A stretch of 64,000 nucleotides of DNA from Paracoccus sp. SCSIO 75233 (GTDB lineage: Bacteria > Pseudomonadota > Alphaproteobacteria > Rhodobacterales > Rhodobacteraceae), in contig NZ_CP115757.1 in NCBI RefSeq assembly GCF_027912675.1, positions 3,128,501 to 3,192,500 of the forward strand, written 5' to 3'. The position numbers and the translations under genes were made by a program. Positions 27,464-36,345 of the stretch are shown piece after piece (the stretch's first letter is position 1; the number at the start of each line of letters is the position of its first letter). A model generated the notes under the pieces. That model made no database searches. It was not told the DNA's origin and saw nothing but the letters and a program-made list of their open reading frames with translations.

Positions 27464-28554
27464 TCCCTCGGCTGATCCTGATCGCGTCGATGTTCGTCGC
27501 CGGACCAGCCGCGGCGATTGATCTGCCGTGGTCAGACAGCGATGACGATCCTGCGGCACCACCCTTGCCGCGCCCGGTCGTGTCGGTCGTCGTCGAAGAT
27601 GTCCCGTCGGAGCGGCGCAGCTTCCCCGGCGTTGTCATTTCCGGGACGGAGGTGCAGCTCGGTTTTCAGACATTGGGACGGTTGTCGTCGCGCCCGGTCG
27701 AGGTTGGGGACGAGGTCTCGGCTGGTGACGTGCTGGCAACCCTCAGGCCCGACGATCTGCAGGATAATGTCAGGGCAGCGCGCGCGGCGGTAGATAATGC
27801 GGAGGTGACGCTTGAGACCGCGCGTGCGGCGGCGGACAGAACGCGCGATCTGGCGCGAAACAACGTCGCCAGCACAGCGCAGCTGGAGCAGGCGGAGCGG
27901 GGACTTAAAGCCGCCGAAGCGGGGCTGGAGCAGGCAAAATCTGACCTTGCCCGTGCTCAGGATGCGGAAGGTTTCGCCAAGCTCGCCGCGCCGTTTGACG
28001 GCGTCGTGTCCGCGGTTTTCGAGAATCCGGGCACCGTCGTTGCTGCCGGGACGCCTGTTCTGACGCTGTCGGAGGTCGATACGCGCGAGGCGATCATCGA
28101 CCTGCCCGAAGCCATTCTGGCCACGCTGTCTGTCGGAACGCCCGTATCGATCTGGCTGGAAGCCGATCCGGACACGCGCACCAGCGGGTTCATTCACCGG
28201 ATAGATCCGCTTGCCGATGCCGCAACGCGGACGCGTCGTGTGCATCTGACGATGGAGGACTCATCCGAGTTTCGTCTGAATTCACTGGTCCGTGCGCAAT
28301 ATGGCGGTGGCGAGGGCAGCGTGGTGACCCTGCCTGCATCCGCGCTGACCGGCGATGACGATGACCCGGCGGTTTGGATCGTCAAACGCAGCGGTGCTTC
28401 TGCGACGGTGACCATGCGACGTGTCTCGGTCGGGCTGAAGCTGGGTGGTTTCGCGGTCATCGATTCCGGCATCGAGGTTGGGGAGGAGGTTGTCACCCGT
28501 GGCGTCAACTCACTCAGCGAGGGCCAAGAGGTCGGAAGGCAGGTCGATCCATGA
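27460..28554 (+). CDS. RND efflux periplasmic adaptor, second of two
   Basis: The 364-residue membrane-fusion protein starts with a GTG at 27460 overlapping the previous stop. A signal peptide ends near AGPAAA. The lipoyl region (LGFQTLGRLSSRPVEVGDEV), a coiled-coil hairpin (about 100-160) and the C-terminal barrel follow. It differs clearly from the first adaptor in sequence, so this is not a recent duplicate. Two adaptors with one pump recall TriA and TriB of the TriABC pump. Its stop overlaps the pump start (ATGA). Confidence 0.88.
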   Translation: MIPRLILIASMFVAGPAAAIDLPWSDSDDDPAAPPLPRPVVSVVVEDVPSERRSFPGVVISGTEVQLGFQTLGRLSSRPVEVGDEVSAGDVLATLRPDDLQDNVRAARAAVDNAEVTLETARAAADRTRDLARNNVASTAQLEQAERGLKAAEAGLEQAKSDLARAQDAEGFAKLAAPFDGVVSAVFENPGTVVAAGTPVLTLSEVDTREAIIDLPEAILATLSVGTPVSIWLEADPDTRTSGFIHRIDPLADAATRTRRVHLTMEDSSEFRLNSLVRAQYGGGEGSVVTLPASALTGDDDDPAVWIVKRSGASATVTMRRVSVGLKLGGFAVIDSGIEVGEEVVTRGVNSLSEGQEVGRQVDP

Positions 28555-31500
28555 AGCATGCGTCCGGCTTCAACCTCTCCGACTGGGCGCTGCGGCATCG
28601 CAGCTTCGTCTGGTTCCTGCTGGTCGTGTCGATGCTGGCTGGCACGATGTCCTATCTCAATCTCGGCCGTGAGGAAGACCCGAACTTCACCATCAAGGTC
28701 ATGGTTATCGGTGCGTCGATGCCGGGCGCCACAATCGACGATACGCTGGATCAGGTAACCAAACGGATCGAGAGCAAGCTGGAAGAGCTTGATGAACTGA
28801 AATTCACCCGCTCGGTCACCGTGCCGGGTCAGGCGGTCGTTTACGTTGAACTCAACCCGGATGTGAACGGCGGTGACGTGCCGGAAGTCTGGCAGCGGGT
28901 CCGGGAAATGATGGCCGATATCAGGCCGGATTTCCCGCCCGAATTTGCCGGGTTCCAGTTCAATGACAATTTCGGTGACGTGTTTGGCAATATTTATGCC
29001 TTCACATCGGATGGCTTCACGCCGCGAGAATTGCGCGATCGGGTGGAGGATATTCGCGATCAGGTTCAGGCACTGCCGCTTGCCGGGAAGGTCGAGCTTC
29101 TGGGCGAACAGGACGAGGAAATCTATCTCGAATTCTCTCCTTCCCGCCTCGCATCGCTGGGTCTTAATCAGGAGCAGGTGGTCGCCACGCTCAGCGGGCA
29201 GAACGCAATCTCGCCCGCGGGGATGATCGTCTCCGGCCCCGAGCAGATTCTGGTCAGGGTTGGCGGCCAGTTTGACGATGCGGGTGCCATTGCGGCGGTC
29301 AATCTTCGTGTCGGCGACCGGTTCTTCAACCTTGCCGATGTCGCGGAGGTACGGCGGGGATATGAGGATCCGCCGCAGTCGCTGTTCCGCTACAATGGCC
29401 AGCCTGCCATCGGGCTACAGATCGGCATGAAAGAGGGCGGCAATATCCTGACATTCGGCGAGCAGGTCGATACGCTGATGACCGACATCGCCGCCGACCT
29501 GCCCATCGGGATCGAGATGGCGAAGGTCGCCGATCAGCCGCATGTGGTTGACGAGGCTGTGGGCCATTTCGTCCGGGCGCTTGTTGAGGCGGTCGCCATT
29601 GTTCTGCTGGTCAGCTTCATCAGCCTCGGCTTTCGCGCCGGAATGGTTGTGACCATGACAATCCCGCTGGTGCTGGCGATCACCTTTGTCATCATGGAAC
29701 AGTTCGGGATCACGCTTCAACGCGTCTCGCTCGGGGCGCTGATCATCGCACTTGGGTTGCTGGTCGACGATGCAATGATCGCGATCGAGACGATGATTTC
29801 CCGGCTGGAGCTCGGCGAAACGCTCAGCGACGCTGCCTCCTATGCGTGGACCTCAATCGCGTTTCCGATGCTGTCGGGCACGCTGGTCACGGTCGCGGGT
29901 TTCATTCCGATTGGGCTGAACAACTCCGATGCGGGGGAATTTACGTTCTCACTGTTCGTGGTGATCGCCGTGTCGCTGGTCATAAGCTGGATCGTCGCCG
30001 TGCTGTTCGCCCCGCTTTTGGGCGTGACTTTCCTGCCGAAGAAAATGCACCACGATGCCGAGAAAATCGGCTGGATGCGGCGAGGATTCCGGCGCACATT
30101 GCGCGTCGCGATGCGGTTCAAATGGGTCACGATCCTGATCACCGCGATTGCCTTCGGTGCCTCGATCTGGGGCATGCGCTTTGTCGAGCAGCAGTTTTTC
30201 CCGACCTCGGACCGGCCTGAGCTGATTGTTGATGTCTCACTGCGCCATAACTCCTCGATCGAAGCGACACGGGAGGTCATGGACCGGCTCGAACGCTATC
30301 TGGCTGAGGAGGAGGACGTCAGCTTCTGGACCTCATATGTCGGGATGGGGGCGCCGCGCTTCGTGCTGGCTTTGGACGTGCCGACTGCGGGGCCGTATAT
30401 GGGCCAGATCGTCATACAGACGCCGGGTCTTGATGCGCGTGACAGGTTGCGCGACAAGATCAACCAACTCGCGTCAGATGAGTTTCTGGGCGAAGACCTC
30501 TACGTCAAAAATCTGGAGGTCGGCCCGCCGGTCGGCAAGCCCGTTCAGTACCGTGTCAGTGGACCGGACATAGAGGAAACGCGGGACGCCGCCCGTGAAC
30601 TGGCCGCCGTTCTGGCGGAAGAGCCGCGTCTGCGGGATCTGACGCTCGACTGGAACGAACCGGCCCGGGTGGTGAAACTGCTGGTGCGGCAGGATCAGAT
30701 GCGTCGGCTTGGCATCAGCTCTTCGGATATTTCCGGGGCGCTGGCGTTGATGTTCTCAGGTGTGACAATCACGCAGTTGCGGGATGGCGAATACCTGATC
30801 GACGTGATCGCGAGGGGGGATGAGGATGAGCGTAACTCCATCGACACGCTGCGCAACCTGCAATTCGCTATGGGCAACGGTGAGGCGATACCGCTCGCCA
30901 GCCTTGCGGCGCTGGAATACGGGACCGAGCAGCCGCTTATCATGCAGCGAAACGGCCTGCCAACGGTCACCGTCAAGGCGGATATTGACGGCAGCGACCA
31001 GCCCGCCACGCTGGTGGCCGCTATGGCGGAGCGGGTCGCGGCGTTTGGGGATACCCTGCCGCCAACCATCCGCATCGAGGTCGGCGGCACCGTCGAAACC
31101 TCCGCTGAAAGTCAGGAGCCGATTGCGGCGGTCGTGCCGCTCATGCTGCTTTCGATGGCGTTTCTGATCATGGCGCAGATGCAGAGCTTCCGCCTGTCGC
31201 TGATCGTGTTCACCGCCGCCCCGCTGGGTCTGATCGGCGTCGTTGCGGTTCTGGTCGGATTCGCTGTGCCAATGGGGTTCGTTGCGATCCTGGGCATTCT
31301 GGCGCTTGCCGGTATTCTGATCCGCAATTCGATCATCCTTGTCCATGAAATCCAGAGCCTGCTGGAAAAGGGCCGCAGCCAGTGGGACGCTGTGTTCGAG
31401 GCATCCGACAGCCGCGCCCGTCCGATCCTGCTGACCGCCGCTGCCGCCAGCCTCGCGCTCATTCCGATTTCGCGGCAGGTGTTCTGGGGACCGATGGCGT

Positions 31501-31613
31501 TTTCGATGATGGGCGGGATTATCGTCGGGACGCTGATTACGCTGCTGTTTGTCCCGGCGCTGTACTGCGCGGTTTATCGCGTGCGGCTTCCGCAGGCAAA
31601 ACCGGCAAAGTGA
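28551..31613 (+). CDS. RND efflux pump inner-membrane transporter (TriC-like)
   Basis: The 1020-residue protein is a proton-driven AcrB-superfamily transporter. It has the N-terminal helix (HRSFVWFLLVVSMLAGTM), the first periplasmic domain, and a membrane block with LGLLVDDAMIAIETM carrying the proton-relay Asp pair (about residue 405). The second periplasmic domain and a final membrane block follow. The start at 28551 overlaps the adaptor stop. Substrate cannot be told from sequence; with two adaptors, TriABC is the nearest type. No outer-membrane channel gene is adjacent. Confidence 0.92.
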   Translation: MKHASGFNLSDWALRHRSFVWFLLVVSMLAGTMSYLNLGREEDPNFTIKVMVIGASMPGATIDDTLDQVTKRIESKLEELDELKFTRSVTVPGQAVVYVELNPDVNGGDVPEVWQRVREMMADIRPDFPPEFAGFQFNDNFGDVFGNIYAFTSDGFTPRELRDRVEDIRDQVQALPLAGKVELLGEQDEEIYLEFSPSRLASLGLNQEQVVATLSGQNAISPAGMIVSGPEQILVRVGGQFDDAGAIAAVNLRVGDRFFNLADVAEVRRGYEDPPQSLFRYNGQPAIGLQIGMKEGGNILTFGEQVDTLMTDIAADLPIGIEMAKVADQPHVVDEAVGHFVRALVEAVAIVLLVSFISLGFRAGMVVTMTIPLVLAITFVIMEQFGITLQRVSLGALIIALGLLVDDAMIAIETMISRLELGETLSDAASYAWTSIAFPMLSGTLVTVAGFIPIGLNNSDAGEFTFSLFVVIAVSLVISWIVAVLFAPLLGVTFLPKKMHHDAEKIGWMRRGFRRTLRVAMRFKWVTILITAIAFGASIWGMRFVEQQFFPTSDRPELIVDVSLRHNSSIEATREVMDRLERYLAEEEDVSFWTSYVGMGAPRFVLALDVPTAGPYMGQIVIQTPGLDARDRLRDKINQLASDEFLGEDLYVKNLEVGPPVGKPVQYRVSGPDIEETRDAARELAAVLAEEPRLRDLTLDWNEPARVVKLLVRQDQMRRLGISSSDISGALALMFSGVTITQLRDGEYLIDVIARGDEDERNSIDTLRNLQFAMGNGEAIPLASLAALEYGTEQPLIMQRNGLPTVTVKADIDGSDQPATLVAAMAERVAAFGDTLPPTIRIEVGGTVETSAESQEPIAAVVPLMLLSMAFLIMAQMQSFRLSLIVFTAAPLGLIGVVAVLVGFAVPMGFVAILGILALAGILIRNSIILVHEIQSLLEKGRSQWDAVFEASDSRARPILLTAAAASLALIPISRQVFWGPMAFSMMGGIIVGTLITLLFVPALYCAVYRVRLPQAKPAK

Positions 31614-31666
31614 TTGAGGCTTCCCCGGTGCTTGCGTAGACATGGCCCACCAAGGCCGGAGGACCG

Positions 31667-33946
31667 ATGAGCGACAACAAACCCCGCACCGCCCGTATCA
31701 CGTCGGAAGAGGCGCTTTCCTATCATATGGAGCCGCGTCCGGGGAAATTCGACGTCGTGCCTTCGACGCCGATGGCGACACAGCGGGATTTGTCGCTGGC
31801 CTATTCGCCGGGTGTGGCCGTGCCGGTAGAGGCCATCGCGGAGCGGCCCGAGACCGCGTATGACTACACGACCAAGGGCAATCTCGTCGCCGTCGTCTCG
31901 AACGGGACCGCGATTCTGGGGCTGGGGAACCTTGGCGCGCTCGCCTCCAAGCCGGTGATGGAAGGCAAGGCGGTTCTGTTCAAGCGCTTTGCCGATGTGA
32001 ACGCGATTGATATCGAACTCGACACCGAAGACCCCGATGAGATCATCAACGCGGTCAAGCTGATGGGGCCGAGTTTCGGCGGCATCAATCTTGAGGATAT
32101 CAAGGCGCCTGAGTGCTTCATCATCGAAAGCCGCCTGAAAGAGCTGATGGACATCCCCGTCTTTCACGATGACCAGCACGGCACCGCGGTGATCTGTGCG
32201 GCAGGGCTGATCAATGCGCTGGAGTTGTCGGGCAAGCGGATCGAGGATGTGCGGATCGTGCTGAACGGCGCTGGTGCTGCGGGCATCGCCTGTCTGGAAC
32301 TGCTGAAAGCCATGGGCGCGCGGCACGACAACTGCATCATCTGCGACACCAAGGGCGTGATCTATCAGGGCCGCACCGAAGGGATGAACCAGTGGAAATC
32401 GGCCCATGCCGTCGTGACCGAGGCCCGCACGCTGGACGAGGCGATGAAGAGCGCGGACGTGTTTCTGGGCGTTTCAGCCAAGGGCGCGGTAACGCCTGAG
32501 ATGGTGGAGAGCATGGCCGATAACCCGGTCATCTTCGCCATGGCCAACCCCGACCCCGAAATTACGCCGGAAGACGCCCATGCCGTGCGCGCCGATGCCA
32601 TCGTGGCGACGGGTCGCAGCGATTATCCCAATCAGGTGAATAATGTGCTGGGCTTTCCCTATCTGTTCCGCGGCGCGCTCGATATCCATGCCCGCGCGAT
32701 CAATGACGAGATGAAGATCGCCTGCGCGCAGGCTTTGGCCGAATTGGCCCGCGAGGACGTCCCGGACGAGGTCGCCGTGGCCTATGGGCGCAAGCTGCAA
32801 TTCGGGCGCGACTATATCATTCCGACGCCGTTCGACCCGCGCCTGATCCATGTCGTACCGCCTGCCGTGGCAAAAGCCGGGATGGACACCGGCGTCGCGC
32901 GCCGTCCGATCATCGACATGGAGGCATATCGCGACGCGCTTCAGGCCCGTATGGACCCGACCGCCGCGATCCTGCAAGGCATCCATGCCCGCGCCCGGCA
33001 GCATCAGGCCCGCATGATCTTTGCCGAGGGCGACGATCCGCGCGTGCTTCGCGCCGCTGTGGCTTGGCAGCGTGGCGGGATGGGCTCGTCCATCGTTGTT
33101 GGGCGCGACGACGATGTGCGCAAGAAGCTGGAGGCTGCGGGTCTTGGCGAGGCGGTTCGAGAGTTGACAGTTGTCAACGCCGCCAACACCCGCCACCTCG
33201 ACGCCTATCACGATTTTCTCTACGCGCGTTTGCAGCGCAAGGGGGTGGACCGCGAGGACGCGCATAAGGAGGTCAATCGCGACCGCCATGTCTTCGCCTC
33301 GCTGATGCTGGCGCATGGTCATGGCGACGGGCTGGTGACGGGGGCGACGCGGAAGAACGCCCATGTGCTGTCGCAGATCGGGCAGGTTTTCGACGTGCGC
33401 CCGCAGGATGGGACCGTCGGGATTACCGCCGTGCTGCATAAGGGCCGGATCGTGTTGATCGGGGATACGCTGGTCCATGAATGGCCGGAAGCGGAGGACC
33501 TTGCCGATATTGCCGTGCGCGGCGCGCATGTCGCCCGCCATCTGGGGCTGGAGCCGCGCGTGGCGTTCCTGTCCTTCTCGAATTTCGGCTACCCGGTCAG
33601 TGAGCGGGCCGAGAAGATGGCCGAGGCGACCCATGTCCTCGACGCCCGCCGGATCGATTTCGAGTATGAGGGCGAGATGACCGTGGATGTCGCGCTGAAT
33701 ATGGAGCAGGCGGCGAAATACCCGTTCTCCCGCCTGACCGGACCGGCCAATGTGCTGGTTGTCCCGGCGCGGCACTCTGCCTCCATCTCCGTGAAGCTGA
33801 TGCAGGAAATGGCGGGTGCTACGGTCATCGGGCCGATCCTGACGGGGGTGGATCAGCCGATCCAGATCTGCTCGACCTCCTCTACCGTGAACGACATTCT
33901 GAATATGGCAGCGATTGCGGCTGGTCGTTTGGGGCAGGTGCGTTAG
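31667..33946 (+). CDS. maeB: NADP-dependent malic enzyme MaeB
   Basis: The enzyme decarboxylates malate to pyruvate, making NADPH. The 759-residue protein is the two-domain MaeB form: an N-terminal malic-enzyme part (TPMATQRDLSLAYSPGVAVP, PVFHDDQHGTAVICAAG, and LNGAGAAGIACLELL as nucleotide site) and a C-terminal phosphotransacetylase-like domain from about residue 430. The latter is regulatory, not catalytic, in studied homologues. A GGAGGA site precedes the ATG. It stands alone between the pump and a convergent gene. Confidence 0.96.
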   Translation: MSDNKPRTARITSEEALSYHMEPRPGKFDVVPSTPMATQRDLSLAYSPGVAVPVEAIAERPETAYDYTTKGNLVAVVSNGTAILGLGNLGALASKPVMEGKAVLFKRFADVNAIDIELDTEDPDEIINAVKLMGPSFGGINLEDIKAPECFIIESRLKELMDIPVFHDDQHGTAVICAAGLINALELSGKRIEDVRIVLNGAGAAGIACLELLKAMGARHDNCIICDTKGVIYQGRTEGMNQWKSAHAVVTEARTLDEAMKSADVFLGVSAKGAVTPEMVESMADNPVIFAMANPDPEITPEDAHAVRADAIVATGRSDYPNQVNNVLGFPYLFRGALDIHARAINDEMKIACAQALAELAREDVPDEVAVAYGRKLQFGRDYIIPTPFDPRLIHVVPPAVAKAGMDTGVARRPIIDMEAYRDALQARMDPTAAILQGIHARARQHQARMIFAEGDDPRVLRAAVAWQRGGMGSSIVVGRDDDVRKKLEAAGLGEAVRELTVVNAANTRHLDAYHDFLYARLQRKGVDREDAHKEVNRDRHVFASLMLAHGHGDGLVTGATRKNAHVLSQIGQVFDVRPQDGTVGITAVLHKGRIVLIGDTLVHEWPEAEDLADIAVRGAHVARHLGLEPRVAFLSFSNFGYPVSERAEKMAEATHVLDARRIDFEYEGEMTVDVALNMEQAAKYPFSRLTGPANVLVVPARHSASISVKLMQEMAGATVIGPILTGVDQPIQICSTSSTVNDILNMAAIAAGRLGQVR

Positions 33947-33958
33947 GCCGCGCTTACG

Positions 33959-34210
33959 CTACGCTGGTCTCGCGCGGCAATCCATCGGGTCGCCGCGCTG
34001 AACCTCGAACCGTGTGGCGCCGTCGGGTTGGGCAGTCGATGCGATCAAAATATGCCCGGCCTCGGCGCAGAAATGCGGAACATCGACCATCGCCATCTTG
34101 TCCGTGGCGATCAGCGCCACACGCGCGCCGGGTTCGAGCCCCAGCAACACCTTGCGCAGCCGGAGCACCGGAAGCGGGCAGAGCAGACCGCGCGCGTCAA
34201 TCTCTGTCAT
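33959..34210 (-). CDS. TusA-family sulfurtransferase-like protein
   Basis: The 83-residue protein has the TusA/SirA signature DARGLLCPLPVLRLRKVL with the conserved CPxP Cys, and the DVPHFCAEAGH region. TusA proteins carry persulfide sulfur for tRNA thiolation or molybdenum-cofactor chemistry. The ATG at 34210 is chosen as the family start; an in-frame Met six codons earlier is possible. It follows gcrA by 33 bp on the same strand. Which pathway it serves is unknown. Confidence 0.88.
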   Translation of the reverse strand: MTEIDARGLLCPLPVLRLRKVLLGLEPGARVALIATDKMAMVDVPHFCAEAGHILIASTAQPDGATRFEVQRGDPMDCRARPA

Positions 34211-34243
34211 GCTGCACCCGCCTGCCACGCGGCCAGTCGTCGC

Positions 34244-34858
34244 TCAGCGACGGCGGTCGCGGCGAGAGCTCATCGGCTGGAAGGCTACGCCGACATGCGC
34301 CTCGCAATAAGGCTTCCCTGCCTGTGAGGGCAGGCCGCAGAACCAGAATTTCTCCGTCGCCGGGTCACCGATGGGCCATTTGCAGGTCCGCTCCGTCAGT
34401 TCCATCAGCGAGAGCTTGCGGGCCTTCTTCTCGACCTCGCGGACATTGGCCAAGGCTTCCGGGCTGATTTCATTGGCCGAGGGCTGCGGCGGCAGGGGTT
34501 GGCCGGCGGGCACGATCTGGCGGCGCGCGTTGAACGAAGGCTGCGGCGGCGGAGAGGCCGATTCCGTCGCGGGCTCGGGCTCCGGCTCAGCGGCTTTCGG
34601 CTTTGCCTCCGCCTTTGCAGGCTCCGCCTTCGCTTTGGCCTTTGCAGCGGGCTTGGCCTTCGCCTCTGCCTTTGCCGGTTCGGCGGAAGCTGCGGCATCC
34701 GATTCGCCCTCGTCCCGATTCGACAGGCCGAGCCGGTGAACCTTGCCGATCACCGCATTGCGGGTGACGCCGCCCAGCTCTTTCGCGATCTGGCTGGCAG
34801 ACTGGCCTTCGCCCCACATCCGCTTCAGGGTTTCCACGCGCTCGTCGGTCCAGGACAT
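34244..34858 (-). CDS. gcrA: cell-cycle regulator GcrA
   Basis: GcrA is an alphaproteobacterial sigma-70 cofactor acting at methylated GANTC promoters. The 204-residue product has the N-terminal helix-turn-helix region (SWTDERVETLKRMWGEGQSA and RNAVIGKVHRLGLSNR), a long Ala/Lys/Pro-rich linker (about 50-125), and the C-terminal RNA-polymerase-binding part with CKWPIGDP and FCGLPSQAGKPYCEAH. The linker is longer and more Lys-Ala-repetitive than in the Caulobacter protein. The start at 34858 is the family start. It is divergent from the ABC permease. Confidence 0.95.
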   Translation of the reverse strand: MSWTDERVETLKRMWGEGQSASQIAKELGGVTRNAVIGKVHRLGLSNRDEGESDAAASAEPAKAEAKAKPAAKAKAKAEPAKAEAKPKAAEPEPEPATESASPPPQPSFNARRQIVPAGQPLPPQPSANEISPEALANVREVEKKARKLSLMELTERTCKWPIGDPATEKFWFCGLPSQAGKPYCEAHVGVAFQPMSSRRDRRR

Positions 34859-34967
34859 TTCAGCCTTTCCGGCGGTCCCCCGCCCATCTTGCAATTCCAG
34901 ACTTGCCCGGTCACACCGGGAATACCGTGAAATATCCTGCCACGCCTGCCAATTCAAGAAGCGAGCC

Positions 34968-35786
34968 ATGACAGAAATCGATCCGATTATCCGCCGGCCT
35001 ATGGGCGCGCGCCGCTTTGGCCGTATCAACTGGCTTGGGCTATGGACACTCGCCCAACGTGAGATCAGCCGTTTCATGTCCGTCTGGCAACAGACGGTGT
35101 TCGCGCCGCTGATGACGGCGGGGCTGTTCGTGGTCGTGTTTTCCATAGCGCTTGGCCGGGGCGACCGGGAGATCATGGGCCTGCCCTATATCGCCTTTCT
35201 CGGGCCGGGTATCCTGATGATGACGGTAATCCAGAACAGCTTTGCCAACACCTCCTCCAGCATGATCAGCTCGAAAATGCAGGGGAATATCATCGATACG
35301 CTGATGCCGCCTTTGTCGGCAGGGGAGATCCTGACGGGTTATCTGATCGGCGCGGTTGCACGGGCGGCGCTTGTGGCGCTGGTGATCGGGATCGGGATGA
35401 TGGTCATGATCGGGCAGTTGCCGCAGCATCCGCTGGTGGCTGCGGTGTTCATCGGGCTGGGTGCGCTGCTGATGGGCGGGCTGGGGCTGATCGGCGGGAT
35501 CATGGCGCAGAAATTTGACCAGATGGCGGCGCTGACGAATTTCGTTGTCACCCCGCTGAGCTTTCTGTCCGGCACGTTCTATTCCATTCAGGCGCTGCCG
35601 CCGTTTTTCCGCGCAATCAGCCATGCGAATCCGATTTTCTACCTGATCGACGGTGCCCGCTACGGTTTCACCGGGGTCAGTGATTCGAGCCCCGTGCTGG
35701 GGTTCGCGATCTGCCTGTTCTCCGTGCTGCTGGTCTGCGGCACCTGCCTGTATCTGCTGCGCAGCGGGTATCGGATGAAACCGTGA
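34968..35786 (+). CDS. ABC-2 type transporter permease
   Basis: The 272-residue protein has six membrane segments and the ABC-2 core (FLSGTFYSIQALPPFFRAIS and NPIFYLIDGARYGFTGV), close to the YadH/NodJ-like group. It would export a small molecule or glycan with an ATPase partner that is not next to it. The start at 34968 (MTEIDPII) is chosen; the open frame upstream is antisense to gcrA. Its GTGA stop overlaps the next gene. Confidence 0.9.
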   Translation: MTEIDPIIRRPMGARRFGRINWLGLWTLAQREISRFMSVWQQTVFAPLMTAGLFVVVFSIALGRGDREIMGLPYIAFLGPGILMMTVIQNSFANTSSSMISSKMQGNIIDTLMPPLSAGEILTGYLIGAVARAALVALVIGIGMMVMIGQLPQHPLVAAVFIGLGALLMGGLGLIGGIMAQKFDQMAALTNFVVTPLSFLSGTFYSIQALPPFFRAISHANPIFYLIDGARYGFTGVSDSSPVLGFAICLFSVLLVCGTCLYLLRSGYRMKP

Positions 35787-36178
35787 GTCATCTCGCCCTC
35801 GTCACGCTTGTTGTCGATGATTATGACCGGGCGATTGGGTGGTTTCAGACCGCGCTCGATTTCCGGCTGGTCGAGGATGTGCCGTCGCTGACCGATGATG
35901 GCCGCCCGAAACGATGGGTTGTCGTCGCGCCGAAAAGTGGCGGCTGTGCGATCCTGCTGGCGCGCGCGGACGGGCAGGCGCAGGCGGACCGGATCGGGGA
36001 TCAGACCGGCGGGCGGGTCGGGTTCTTTCTGCACAGCGATGATTATCAGGCGGATTACGGCCGGATGATCGCCGCTGGGGTCCGTTTCGAGGAAGCGCCG
36101 CGCGAGACCGAATATGGCCGGGTCGCCAAGTTCCGCGACCTCTGGGGCAATCGCTGGGATCTCTGGCAGCGAAAATAA
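35783..36178 (+). CDS. VOC (glyoxalase-like) family protein
   Basis: The 131-residue protein has the beta-alpha-beta-beta-beta vicinal-oxygen-chelate layout: HLALVTLVVDDYDRAIGWF at the start and KFRDLWGNRWDLWQ at the end, with a Glu in RETEYGRVAKF. This group includes metal enzymes such as glyoxalase I and antibiotic-binding proteins; the substrate is unknown. It starts with GTG overlapping the permease stop. A long-loop terminator-like hairpin lies just after it. Confidence 0.85.
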   Translation: MSHLALVTLVVDDYDRAIGWFQTALDFRLVEDVPSLTDDGRPKRWVVVAPKSGGCAILLARADGQAQADRIGDQTGGRVGFFLHSDDYQADYGRMIAAGVRFEEAPRETEYGRVAKFRDLWGNRWDLWQRK

Positions 36179-36190
36179 CCCTTGCCCGGC

Positions 36191-36242
36191 GGGCGGTTTT
36201 GACGCATTCAACATTCCATGATCGTACGGACCGCCCTTTTTT
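36191..36242 (+). terminator. possible terminator after the VOC gene
   Basis: GGGCGGT at 36191-36197 pairs with ACCGCCC at 36230-36236, directly followed by six T. The loop is long (32 bases). A smaller stem, GCCC-GGC-GGGC with four T, overlaps its left arm. Either could end the permease-VOC transcript before argD. Confidence 0.45.
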
Positions 36243-36345
36243 CCCGTCCCCGACGCCGCTGAGGCGCGCGATCCCGCATGTCCGGCGGCTAAACGTGGCA
36301 ATTCCATCTGCTAATCCGTTCAAGGCCAGTTGAAGGAGCCTTCCG

